A stretch of 8,759 nucleotides of DNA from an uncultured Devosia sp. Its GTDB lineage: Bacteria; Pseudomonadota; Alphaproteobacteria; Rhizobiales; Devosiaceae. The notes under the pieces were generated by a model. It worked only from the letters and a program-made list of their open reading frames with translations, had not been told where the DNA came from and made no database searches. Position numbers and translations under genes: made by a program. This document shows positions 1 through 6,298 of the stretch, in pieces; the first letter of the stretch is position 1; each line of letters opens with the position of its first letter. The stretch is taken from the NCBI GenBank assembly GCA_946480655.1, contig CAMLKN010000087.1:1-8759 (forward strand). Direction: 5' to 3'.

Positions 1-1
1 G

Positions 2-892
2 CTAGCCGAACCGGTGCGTGGGCCGTCCGACTGCCGGGACGTTGATCGCGAAAAGGCCGCCCTCGGTAGGCGTTTGGACCAGCTGGTCCGTGGTCATGCC
101 GAAGCGTGCCGACGTGATGTAGAGGGTCCGTAGGTCTGGTCCGCCGAACGCACAACTGGTGGGTGACGCACAGGGCAGGTCGACATACTCGGCGGACGCG
201 CCGTCGCCTGCAATGATTGCCGCGGCGCCGCCTCCGGCAACACGGGCGTTGTAGATGGTGCCGATGCTGTCGCGGGTCGATCCATCCGGAAGGCCTCGAT
301 CGAGGCGCAGCGGCAGCGTTCGGCGGTTCGCCAGGCCTGTGTCGCTCGCGACGAGATCGTAGGCATAGAGTTCGTTGGCCAGCGTATCGGCCGTGATGAA
401 CCGGCCATCGTCAGTCCAGATCATCGTGTTGGTGATGCCGAAATCGCGGTCGGTCAATTGCGTCACGATCGCGTCGGGAGCGATGCGGTAGAGCGCGCCG
501 CTATTGCCGCTCATCGGCTGCGGACCGCCATCGGGGCCGATGTTTTCGGCCATGGTACCGACCCAGAACGATCCGTCCGGCGCGACGACGCCCTCGTTGA
601 GCCGGTTGCCCGGCAGATCCGGTTCGGGCACCGCGAAGGTTTCGAACGATCCACCGGGCCGCCACAGGCAGACGCGCTGCCGGAGGCCAACGATGAAGCC
701 GCCATCTTTCCGCAGCCCAATCGACGTAGGCAGTTCCGGCGTGGCCCACACATCCTGCGCGCCGCTGTCCGGCGCCCAGCGATGAATTCGGCTGCCGACG
801 ATGTCGACCCAGTAGAGCGATTGCTCAGCGTCCACCCAGATCAGGCTTTCGCCGACGATGTTCCGGCAATCGAGAACGAGCCGCGCCGTCAC
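2..892 (-). CDS. SMP-30/gluconolactonase/LRE family sugar lactonase
   Basis: This 296-residue protein, complete with a TAG stop, belongs to the SMP-30/gluconolactonase family of six-bladed beta-propeller, metal-dependent lactonases. Family members open sugar lactones to aldonic acids in the cytoplasm. Visible signatures are an N-terminal GES..W (E15), NRLNEG with R97 and N99, FWVGTMAEN around 109-117, ITNTMIW with N155, and PDGSTRD with D208. By pattern, E15, N155 and D208 are the expected metal ligands and R97/N99 the substrate contacts; this comes from recalled family knowledge, not an alignment. There is no signal peptide. The start is GTG, and its GTGA overlaps the TGA stop of the upstream gene, so translation is probably coupled; no good Shine-Dalgarno is seen. 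It is the last gene of the leftward operon. Its likely substrate is the lactone made by the dehydrogenase encoded at 8004-8759 (inference). Family certain, sugar unknown. Confidence 0.93.
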   Translation of the reverse strand: MTARLVLDCRNIVGESLIWVDAEQSLYWVDIVGSRIHRWAPDSGAQDVWATPELPTSIGLRKDGGFIVGLRQRVCLWRPGGSFETFAVPEPDLPGNRLNEGVVAPDGSFWVGTMAENIGPDGGPQPMSGNSGALYRIAPDAIVTQLTDRDFGITNTMIWTDDGRFITADTLANELYAYDLVASDTGLANRRTLPLRLDRGLPDGSTRDSIGTIYNARVAGGGAAAIIAGDGASAEYVDLPCASPTSCAFGGPDLRTLYITSARFGMTTDQLVQTPTEGGLFAINVPAVGRPTHRFG

Positions 893-2001
893 CGCTTCAA
901 CTCGTCGTCAAGCGGCGCGGCCTTGATGAGGTCGGTCAGCCGGCGGTGCCAGGCAATATCCCGCCACATGCCGTGATATTGCGGTCCGCAGAAATTGGAT
1001 GTGCAGATGGCGGTCCAGCGGCCGGTGGCGGCCGCCTGCTCGACGCCCGCCGCGCACACGTCCATCATCCAGTCCCACTCGGCCATCGGCCAGTCGCGAT
1101 ACATGACCGAAGCCCAGGCCTCGGTCGTGACCAACGGCTTATGGGTCCGCCGCGACCAGTCGGCGGCCTTGCCGATCCACTCGGTGAGTAGCGCATCAAG
1201 CTGTGGCTTGTTGGCGAGGTAGTAGGGCTTCGCCTTGCGAACCAGAGTCTGGAACTCGCGGGTGCCGAAGGAGTAGCCGATATCGGCGTAGAAGCTGCTC
1301 GTCGCCGGGTGCGTGATCCAGATGTGCGGCTCGAGGAAATCGAGCATGGTGACGTCCTGCTCATCCCACAGATGGAACTGGTCGGACTGGGAATAGGTGT
1401 AGTCGAGATCCGGGAAGGCGCGCTTGAGGATGGCGATACTGTCGCGCATCCAGCCGATGATGCGGGGCGAGGTCAGCGGCTCCGGTGGCGCCGTCTCGGT
1501 GCCGTAGAGATAGGGCGCCCATTTGGCGTTGGGATATTCGTTGCACAGATCGACGTAGAGCAGGGCATCGAGCAGCCCTGCTTGCTCGACGATTTCCAGC
1601 GTCGCCAGCCAGATCCGTGCCTGGTCGTCGGGCGTCTTGATCCGCATGCGGACATCGTCGCTGTCGCGCTTGTACCAGGTGGAGAGGCCCACCGCGATGC
1701 CGCGCTCCTTGCACTTGCCGATGAAGCTCACGAGGTTCTCGCCGAGCCGCGAAATGTCGACTTCGCCCGGCGCGCCCCAGTCACCGTCCTGACCATCGGA
1801 ATGGATGGTCCAGGTCTGGTCCGGATCGACGGCGATCAGATGCGGGAAGGCGTCGATACGCACGGCGTCATAGCCACGCTCGGCCAGCTCATCGAGCGCC
1901 TGGTCCCAATCCTCGTAGCCCGCACCGGGCCAGCGCCGTTCGATCCATGAAAATTCCCACATCGAGATGGCGCGGGGGCGAGAGATAGTGATCTTGGTCA
2001 T
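889..2001 (-). CDS. Cellulase-like TIM-barrel protein (GH5/clan GH-A-like), paralog 2
   Basis: This 370-residue protein resembles cellulase-like, glycoside-hydrolase-5-type TIM barrels. Supporting motifs are MWEFSW near the N terminus (14-19), VRIDAFPHL (48-55) on an early strand, LCNEYP with N154-E155 as the expected acid/base pair, EPHIW (224-228) and VTTEAW with E294 as the expected nucleophile. The order and spacing suit a retaining clan GH-A enzyme, but the specificity cannot be named. There is no signal peptide or membrane segment, so it should act in the cytoplasm. The ATG at 2001 was chosen over an in-frame start at 2079 because it aligns with the start of the paralog next door and forms a TGATG overlap with that gene's stop. 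The extra 26 residues would lie inside the neighbour's 3' end and have no counterpart in the paralog. A weak AGGA lies about 12 bases upstream, so translation is probably coupled. Confidence 0.85.
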   Translation of the reverse strand: MTKITISRPRAISMWEFSWIERRWPGAGYEDWDQALDELAERGYDAVRIDAFPHLIAVDPDQTWTIHSDGQDGDWGAPGEVDISRLGENLVSFIGKCKERGIAVGLSTWYKRDSDDVRMRIKTPDDQARIWLATLEIVEQAGLLDALLYVDLCNEYPNAKWAPYLYGTETAPPEPLTSPRIIGWMRDSIAILKRAFPDLDYTYSQSDQFHLWDEQDVTMLDFLEPHIWITHPATSSFYADIGYSFGTREFQTLVRKAKPYYLANKPQLDALLTEWIGKAADWSRRTHKPLVTTEAWASVMYRDWPMAEWDWMMDVCAAGVEQAAATGRWTAICTSNFCGPQYHGMWRDIAWHRRLTDLIKAAPLDDELKR

Positions 2002-3116
2002 CAGCGCTGCAGATCCTGGTCGATGGCAGAGGTTTTGATGAGGTCGGTCAGCCGCTTGTGCCAGGCGATATCGCGCCACATGCCGACAAATTGCGGACCG
2101 CAGAAATTGGAGGTGCCCATACCGACCCAGCGACCGGTTCCGGCGGCGTGAGTGACGCCAAGTTCGCAGAGATCCTTGATCCAGCCCCAGTCGAGCAGGG
2201 GCCAGTCCTTATAGTCGACCACCGACCAGCATTCGGTGGTGACCAGCGCCTTGCCGGAGGCACGTGACCAGGCGGCGATGTTGTCGATCTCGCCAGTCAG
2301 CGCGCCGTCATAGCGGGCCTTGCCATCACGATAAACCTCGTACCCGCATGCAACGATGTTGTCGAAGCCCTGTGGCGAGAACTTCTCGAAATTGTAGCCG
2401 ACGGCTTCGTTCCAGTCGCTGGTCGAGGGATGCGACATCCAAATATGCGGCTCGAGGATATCGAGCATGCCCACATCCTGCTCGGCCCAGTCGCGATACT
2501 GCGTGCAGAACGAATAGGTGTAGTCGAGATCGGGATACTGCCGCCGTGCGATCTCGATGCTGTCGCGCATCCACGCCACGATATGTGGTGCGCGGCGCGA
2601 CACTTCCTCGCCCTCGATGCCCCCGTAGAGATAGGGCGTCCAGAACGGGATCGGGAACTCGTTGCAGAAATCGACATAAAGCAGCGCATCGAGCAGCCCG
2701 GCCCGATCGATGTGGCCGAGCGTATCGGTCCAGATGCGCGCCTGGTCGGCTGGCGTCTTGATTTGCAGGCGCACGTTGTCCGGGTCCTGCCGGTACCAGG
2801 TGGAGAGGCTGACGCCGATGTTGCGGTCGCGGCACTTGGCGATGAACTCGATGAGCGCCGGCATGACGCGGATTCGGGTCAGGGACTGGGCGCCCCAACT
2901 GGTCTGGTTCCAGGTTGGAATTATCTCCCACTCCTTGCCCGGATCGGCCGAAACCAGATGCGGGAAGGCATCGATGCGCACGGCGTTGTAGCCGCGCTCG
3001 GCGAGCTCATCGAGCGCGACGTCCCAGTCCTCGTAGCCGGCCCCTGGCCAGCGCCGCTCGAGCCATGAAAAGTCCCACATGGTGATGGCGTAGGGCCGCT
3101 GGAACGACGGTTTCAT
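2001..3116 (-). CDS. Cellulase-like TIM-barrel protein (GH5/clan GH-A-like), paralog 1
   Basis: This 371-residue protein is the first gene of the leftward operon and is co-linear over its full length with the next gene. Shared blocks include ERRWPGAGYEDWD (20-32), ALDELAERGYNAVRIDAFPH (34-53), LLDALLYVD (141-149), LEPHIW (221-226), and a C-terminal block with SNFCGPQ, GMWRDIAWH and RLTDLIK (336-361). The candidate catalytic residues are N152-E153 in CNEFP and E295 in VTTECW, at positions equivalent to those of the paralog. The two proteins diverge mainly in 56-80 and 160-180, the likely loops around the active site, which suggests related but not identical substrates (inference). There is no signal peptide. 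The ATG start is supported by a GGGGAGA ribosome binding site five bases upstream of it. An alternative is that the fold serves a non-cellulosic small glycoside. Family level is well supported; specificity is not. Confidence 0.86.
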   Translation of the reverse strand: MKPSFQRPYAITMWDFSWLERRWPGAGYEDWDVALDELAERGYNAVRIDAFPHLVSADPGKEWEIIPTWNQTSWGAQSLTRIRVMPALIEFIAKCRDRNIGVSLSTWYRQDPDNVRLQIKTPADQARIWTDTLGHIDRAGLLDALLYVDFCNEFPIPFWTPYLYGGIEGEEVSRRAPHIVAWMRDSIEIARRQYPDLDYTYSFCTQYRDWAEQDVGMLDILEPHIWMSHPSTSDWNEAVGYNFEKFSPQGFDNIVACGYEVYRDGKARYDGALTGEIDNIAAWSRASGKALVTTECWSVVDYKDWPLLDWGWIKDLCELGVTHAAGTGRWVGMGTSNFCGPQFVGMWRDIAWHKRLTDLIKTSAIDQDLQR

Positions 3117-3120
3117 CTGC

Positions 3121-3127
3121 TCTCCCC
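3121..3127 (-). promoter_or_regulatory. Ribosome binding site of the first leftward gene
   Basis: On the minus strand the sequence reads GGGGAGA-GCAG-ATG, a near-consensus Shine-Dalgarno at good spacing. It fixes the start of the first cellulase-like gene at 3116. It is the only strong site in the leftward operon; the two downstream genes rely on stop/start overlaps. Confidence 0.8.
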
Positions 3128-3177
3128 TATGGCGCAGGCTCGCATAGGACGGTGCCTGTCTGCTTCGTCAAGAGCCA

Positions 3178-3207
3178 TTTTTAGTCGGTTAGATGTGATA
3201 TTGACAA
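3178..3207 (-). promoter_or_regulatory. Candidate sigma-70 type promoter for the leftward operon
   Basis: On the minus strand TTGTCA (complement of 3202-3207) is followed after 18 bases by TAAAAA (complement of 3178-3183). These match the TTGACA and TATAAT consensus at five of six and four of six positions. With 17-base spacing the -10 would be CTAAAA. Transcription would start roughly 50 bases before the first cellulase-like gene. The prediction is by eye only. Confidence 0.4.
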
Positions 3208-3230
3208 TAGGTAGATCGCATGCTTTTTTA
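3201..3230 (+). promoter_or_regulatory. Candidate promoter for the rightward operon
   Basis: A perfect TTGACA at 3201-3206 is followed after 18 bases by TTTTTA at 3225-3230, which is a poor -10 box. The -35 is convincing but the -10 is not, so the promoter may be activator-dependent or placed otherwise. The -35 lies on the same bases as the leftward candidate -35, read on the other strand. Confidence 0.35.
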
Positions 3231-3241
3231 ATTTCAACGAT

Positions 3242-3258
3242 AACCTAGCATACAGGTT
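3242..3258. promoter_or_regulatory. Inverted repeat, candidate GntR operator
   Basis: The sequence AACCT-N7-AGGTT is a perfect five-base inverted repeat centred about 12 bases before the regulator ATG at 3262. The right arm contains the AGG of the presumed ribosome binding site. A further GGTTA lies at 3187-3191, the complement of the TAACC at 3241-3245. GntR/FadR regulators bind short, imperfect palindromes near their own promoters, so autoregulation is plausible. A five-base repeat can arise by chance, so support is modest. Confidence 0.4.
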
Positions 3259-3261
3259 GAT

Positions 3262-4002
3262 ATGACCAACCCGCCCTATCTGCGTCCCATCGATGCCGAA
3301 GACGAAGAGGCCGCGCCGACGAGCCTTGTGTCGCGCGTCATCCACGGCATCCGCCTGACGATCCGGTCCGAGGGGCTCAAGATCGGCGACCCGCTGCCCA
3401 GCGAATCGGCAATCGGCGAACAGTTGGGCGTGTCACGTGCGGTGGTGCGTGAGGCATATCGCTCCATGGCGGCGCTGAAGCTGATCGATGTCGGCAATGG
3501 CCGGCGCGCCCGGGTCTCGGCGGTGGATCACGAGGTTCTGGCGCTGGTCATCGACCATGGCGTGCAGACCGATCAGGTCTCGGTGCAGCAGATCCTCGAT
3601 GTGCGCCGCACCATCGAGATGCGGACTGTGGGCCTCGCCGCCCTCCGCCGCACCGACAAGGAGGCACGCGAGATCAAGGCGCTCGCGGCCGCCATGCGCG
3701 CCGACTTCCACGAGGCCGAAAAGGTCATGGAGCACGACATCGCTTTCCACGAGACCATCGCGCGCGCGTCGCGCAATCCGATGTTCGCGCTGATGGTCGG
3801 ATCGTTCCACGTCGTCACGCGCCAGACCTGGCGCGTTGGCTGGGTGGCGCGCGAGACCGACGCTGATCGCTACGACAACGTGGCCTGCCACGAGGCCATT
3901 GCGGACGCTATCGAGACCGGCAATCGCGCCGCCGCCGAAGCGCAGATGGCCGCGCATTTCGACAATACCGTCAAGGTGCTGCTCGCCAGCGGCATCAATT
4001 GA
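3262..4002 (+). CDS. GntR family transcriptional regulator, FadR/FCD subfamily
   Basis: This 246-residue protein has a winged helix-turn-helix at about 20-87, with the GntR hallmarks GDPLPSESAIGEQLGVSRAVVREA (42-65) and a short wing around 78-86. An all-helical FCD ligand-binding domain follows at about 105-240. In FCD proteins one Asp and three His usually hold a metal next to the effector; the matching residues here look to be D159, H163 (DIAFHE), H210 (ACHEAI) and H232 (AAHF). The family typically responds to sugar acids or other organic acids and represses neighbouring catabolic genes until the ligand binds. Here the natural ligand would be an intermediate of this pathway, such as the aldonate or keto-deoxy acid (inference). 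It sits between the divergent units, 19 bases before the dehydratase, so it probably controls both and itself. Length is normal. The ATG has an AGG about six bases upstream. Confidence 0.95.
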   Translation: MTNPPYLRPIDAEDEEAAPTSLVSRVIHGIRLTIRSEGLKIGDPLPSESAIGEQLGVSRAVVREAYRSMAALKLIDVGNGRRARVSAVDHEVLALVIDHGVQTDQVSVQQILDVRRTIEMRTVGLAALRRTDKEAREIKALAAAMRADFHEAEKVMEHDIAFHETIARASRNPMFALMVGSFHVVTRQTWRVGWVARETDADRYDNVACHEAIADAIETGNRAAAEAQMAAHFDNTVKVLLASGIN

Positions 4003-4021
4003 GACCTCGGGACGACCGCAA

Positions 4022-5218
4022 GTGAAGATCAAGAAGATCGAAACGATCCGCATCGCCGAGCACGCCAATATCTGCTGGGTGCAGGTGCATACCGATGAGG
4101 GTCTCGTCGGCCTCGGTGAAACCTTTTTCGGCGCGCAGGCAGTGGAGGCCTACCTGCACGAAACCGCCGCGCCCATCCTGCTCGGTCAGGACGCTCTCGG
4201 CATCGATCGGATATCCAAACTGCTCACTGGCTACGTCGGCTTTGCGTCGAGCGGCGTCGAGATGCGTGGCAATTCCGCCGTGGACATCGCGCTCTGGGAT
4301 CTCTTCGGCAAGGTGACCAACCAGCCGATCGCCCAACTGCTGGGCGGTTTCACCCGCGACTCCATCCGCACCTACAACACCTGCGCCGGCACTGGCTACA
4401 TGCAGGAAGGCGGTCAGAAAGTTGCCAACTACGGCATTGCCGCCAGTCGCAACCAGTACAACGACCTTGATGCCTTCCTGCATCGGGCCGACGATCTGGC
4501 CGAGGAGTTGCTCGCCGACGGCATCACGGCAATGAAGATATGGCCCTTCGACATGGCGGCCGAGAAGGCCGGCGGCAACTACATCAGCACCGAAGACCTG
4601 AAGGCTGCGCTCGTCCCCTTCGAGAAGATTCGCAAGCGGGTCGGCGACAAGATGGACATCATGGTCGAGTTTCACTCGATGTGGCAGCTCCTGCCAGCGA
4701 TGCAGATTGCCCGCGCGCTCGCGCCGTTCAACATGTTCTGGCACGAAGACCCGATCAAGATGGACTCGCTGGGCGATCTCAAGCGCTACAGCGATGCCTC
4801 GCTGGCACCGGTCTGTGCCTCCGAGACGCTCGCCACCCGCTGGCGCTTCCGCGACCTGCTGCAGACCGATGCGGCGGGCGTTGTGATGTTGGACCTCTCG
4901 TGGTGCGGCGGGCTCTCCGAAGGCAAGAAGATCGCCACCATGGCGGAGGCCTGGCACCTGCCTGTCGCCCCGCATGACTGCACCGGGCCGGTGGTGCTCG
5001 CGGCCTCGACGCATCTCTCGCTCAACGCGCCCAATGCTCTCGTCCAGGAGAGTGTGCGGGCCTTCTATCGCACCTGGTACGGCGACCTCGTCACCGCGCT
5101 GCCTCAGGTGAAGAACGGCATGATTTCCGTGCCGCCAGGACCGGGCCTGGGCCTCGAACTCAAACCCGATCTCGACCAGAGCTTCGGCATCACCCGCAGG
5201 GTCTCCGAAGCTCGATAG
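4022..5218 (+). CDS. Enolase superfamily acid-sugar dehydratase (mandelate racemase/muconate lactonizing enzyme family)
   Basis: This 398-residue protein of the enolase superfamily probably dehydrates an aldonic acid to its 2-keto-3-deoxy acid, using Mg2+. It has the N-terminal capping domain (1-120) and a barrel with E216 and H218 in VEFH, E242 in WHEDP, E268 in ASE, D291 in LDLSWCGG, H318 in PHDCTGP and E343 in QES. From memory, the spacing of these residues equals that of the metal ligands and His/Asp bases of D-galactonate dehydratase. The KxK motif of the racemase group is broken: K172 is followed by I-W-P. The GTG start at 4022 was chosen because the usual N-terminal strand (KIKKIETIRI) begins there; a longer in-frame reading from 3836 would run inside the regulator gene. 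It follows the regulator by 19 bases, without a strong ribosome binding site. A different acid-sugar specificity is possible; the family call is firm. Confidence 0.92.
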   Translation: MKIKKIETIRIAEHANICWVQVHTDEGLVGLGETFFGAQAVEAYLHETAAPILLGQDALGIDRISKLLTGYVGFASSGVEMRGNSAVDIALWDLFGKVTNQPIAQLLGGFTRDSIRTYNTCAGTGYMQEGGQKVANYGIAASRNQYNDLDAFLHRADDLAEELLADGITAMKIWPFDMAAEKAGGNYISTEDLKAALVPFEKIRKRVGDKMDIMVEFHSMWQLLPAMQIARALAPFNMFWHEDPIKMDSLGDLKRYSDASLAPVCASETLATRWRFRDLLQTDAAGVVMLDLSWCGGLSEGKKIATMAEAWHLPVAPHDCTGPVVLAASTHLSLNAPNALVQESVRAFYRTWYGDLVTALPQVKNGMISVPPGPGLGLELKPDLDQSFGITRRVSEAR

Positions 5219-5232
5219 TCAAGAAAACCATT

Positions 5233-5240
5233 GGGAGGAA
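5233..5240 (+). promoter_or_regulatory. Strong ribosome binding site of the sugar-binding protein
   Basis: GGGAGGAA lies five bases before the ATG at 5246 and is the best Shine-Dalgarno on the plus strand. It decides against a TTG start at 5231, which would place this site inside the coding sequence, and fits the high expression expected of a periplasmic binding protein. Confidence 0.85.
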
Positions 5241-5245
5241 ACCAA

Positions 5246-6223
5246 ATGAAGAAGTTGCTTACTGCGCTCACCGTCGGTGCGGCGTTCCTAGCCGGCCCGG
5301 TCCTCGCCCAGGACGCGCCGCTCCGCATCATCTTTGCCCCGCACGCTGACTCCGGCAATGCGTTCTGGCTGACGGTCAAAAAAGGCTATGACGATGCCTG
5401 CGCCCTGATCGCCGCCGACTGTCAGATGCTGTTCACCAGCAAGACCAACGACATCCAGGGCCAGATTGCCAACATCCAGTCGGCGATCGCGCAGAGCCCC
5501 GACATGATCATCGTCTCCATCGTCGACAACAACGCGTTCGATGAGGTGATCAAGGAAGCCACGGACGCCGGTATCCCGGTGATCTCGACCAATGTCGACG
5601 ATCTCGAGGGCAGCAAGGGCAATTCGCGTCTCGCCTTCGTCGGGCAGGACTTCAACCTGGCCGGTCTCGCGCTCGGCCGCGCCATGTCCGCCAAATTCCC
5701 AGCGGAAGGTCCAATCAAGGTGCTGATCGGCGTCAACGCACCGGCCGACAACTGGTCGCGGACGCGGGCCAACGGCATCATCAAGGCGCTGGAAGAATGG
5801 AAGGCGGATCATCCCGATCGGACCATCACCTGGGACGAGATCGATGCCGGCCTCGACTACGGCACCGCGGGCGACCGCTTCGGCAATTACCTGACAGCCA
5901 ACCCAGATGTGACCGCCTATGCCGATACCGGCTTCTGGGATGTCGGCGTTGTTTCCGTGCTCAAGGATCGCGGCATCGAGCCGGGAAAGGTGATCGTCGG
6001 CGGCTTCGACCTTGTGCCCGACGTGATGGCGGCGATGAAGGAAGGCTACATCCAGTTCCACATCGACCAACAGCCCTATCTGCAGGGATATGCGCCCGTG
6101 CTGCAGGCGCCACTGATCAAGAAGTACAAGCTGGCCGCCTATGATGTGAACACGGGTTCCGCAGTGGTCACTCCCGACCAGGTGGAAGCGATCGAGCAAC
6201 TCAGCAAGGATGGCTATCGCTAG
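5246..6223 (+). CDS. Periplasmic sugar-binding protein of an ABC transporter (Peripla_BP_4, ribose/fructose type)
   Basis: This 325-residue protein captures the sugar in the periplasm and delivers it to the permease encoded downstream. The N terminus is a clear signal peptide: MKK, a hydrophobic stretch at 4-18, and a VLA-QD cleavage site after residue 21. The mature part has the two-lobed, RbsB-like pattern, with an N-terminal strand RIIF (27-30), FW at 40-41, WLTVKKGYDDA, IIVSIVDNNA (88-97), IPVISTNVD (110-118), FVGQDF (131-136), a conserved R around 172-174 (SRTRANG) and VGGFD (251-255). Aromatic residues F40, W41, W170 and F230-W231 are likely to stack on the sugar ring. C52 and C59 could form a disulfide in the periplasm. 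Length is normal for the family. Such proteins usually bind monosaccharides or small derivatives; the exact ligand cannot be read. Confidence 0.95.
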   Translation: MKKLLTALTVGAAFLAGPVLAQDAPLRIIFAPHADSGNAFWLTVKKGYDDACALIAADCQMLFTSKTNDIQGQIANIQSAIAQSPDMIIVSIVDNNAFDEVIKEATDAGIPVISTNVDDLEGSKGNSRLAFVGQDFNLAGLALGRAMSAKFPAEGPIKVLIGVNAPADNWSRTRANGIIKALEEWKADHPDRTITWDEIDAGLDYGTAGDRFGNYLTANPDVTAYADTGFWDVGVVSVLKDRGIEPGKVIVGGFDLVPDVMAAMKEGYIQFHIDQQPYLQGYAPVLQAPLIKKYKLAAYDVNTGSAVVTPDQVEAIEQLSKDGYR

Positions 6224-6236
6224 ACAACCCGTTCTT

Positions 6237-6262
6237 CGCGGATGGCCGCCTGGCCGTCCGCG
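6237..6262 (+). terminator. GC-rich hairpin between binding-protein and permease genes
   Basis: An 11-base-pair stem (6237-6247 with 6252-6262, including one G-U pair) closes a four-base loop, 13 bases after the binding-protein stop. No run of T follows (the next bases are GAGCCTTCTTC), so it is not a classical intrinsic terminator. In sugar ABC operons such stems commonly protect the 3' end of the binding-protein message or partly attenuate the permease genes, giving more binding protein than membrane parts. That role is inferred here. Confidence 0.65.
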
Positions 6263-6298
6263 GAGCCTTCTTCAAGCCACTAGAGGATTGACGCTCGA

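Larger units (their letters stand above)
3117..3261. promoter_or_regulatory. Divergent promoter and operator region
   Basis: This 145-base gap separates the two divergent units and is the only clearly AT-rich stretch in the window. It must hold the leftward promoter and most likely the one for the regulator. It contains TTGACAA at 3201-3207, an A/T block at 3222-3235 and an inverted repeat at 3242-3258 next to the regulator start. FadR-type GntR regulators usually bind in their own divergent intergenic region, so this is the expected control site. Which exact bases are bound cannot be read from one sequence. Confidence 0.75.

Noticed and set aside
1309..1950. Plus-strand open frames opposite the cellulase-like genes (also 2430-3068 and 458-976)
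   Set aside because: The frames at 1309 and 2430 translate to similar proteins only because the opposite-strand genes are paralogs. No start signals and no domain.
2001..2079. Upstream start of the second cellulase-like gene
   Set aside because: The extra 26 residues lie in the 3' end of the preceding gene and are absent from the paralog, whose N terminus aligns with the ATG at 2001.
3224..3235. T-run as an intrinsic terminator
   Set aside because: No stable stem precedes it, and it lies in a divergent promoter region where no transcript should end.
3836..4021. Extended N terminus of the dehydratase
   Set aside because: It would overlap the GntR gene in another frame and add 62 arginine/proline-rich residues not found in the enolase superfamily.
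3995..5014. Long minus-strand open frame (339 codons) opposite the dehydratase
   Set aside because: It lies antisense to a gene with all catalytic residues of the enolase superfamily. Its translation is rich in R/G/H/V with no recognisable domain, as expected from a GC-rich complementary strand.
5288..6199. Minus-strand open frame (303 codons) opposite the binding protein
   Set aside because: A mirror frame of a well-supported sugar-binding gene; no motif, no ribosome binding site.
6237..6262. Complete terminator splitting the transporter operon
   Set aside because: No T-tract follows the stem, and the permease and ATPase downstream need the same transcript, since no good promoter is visible in the 75-base gap.
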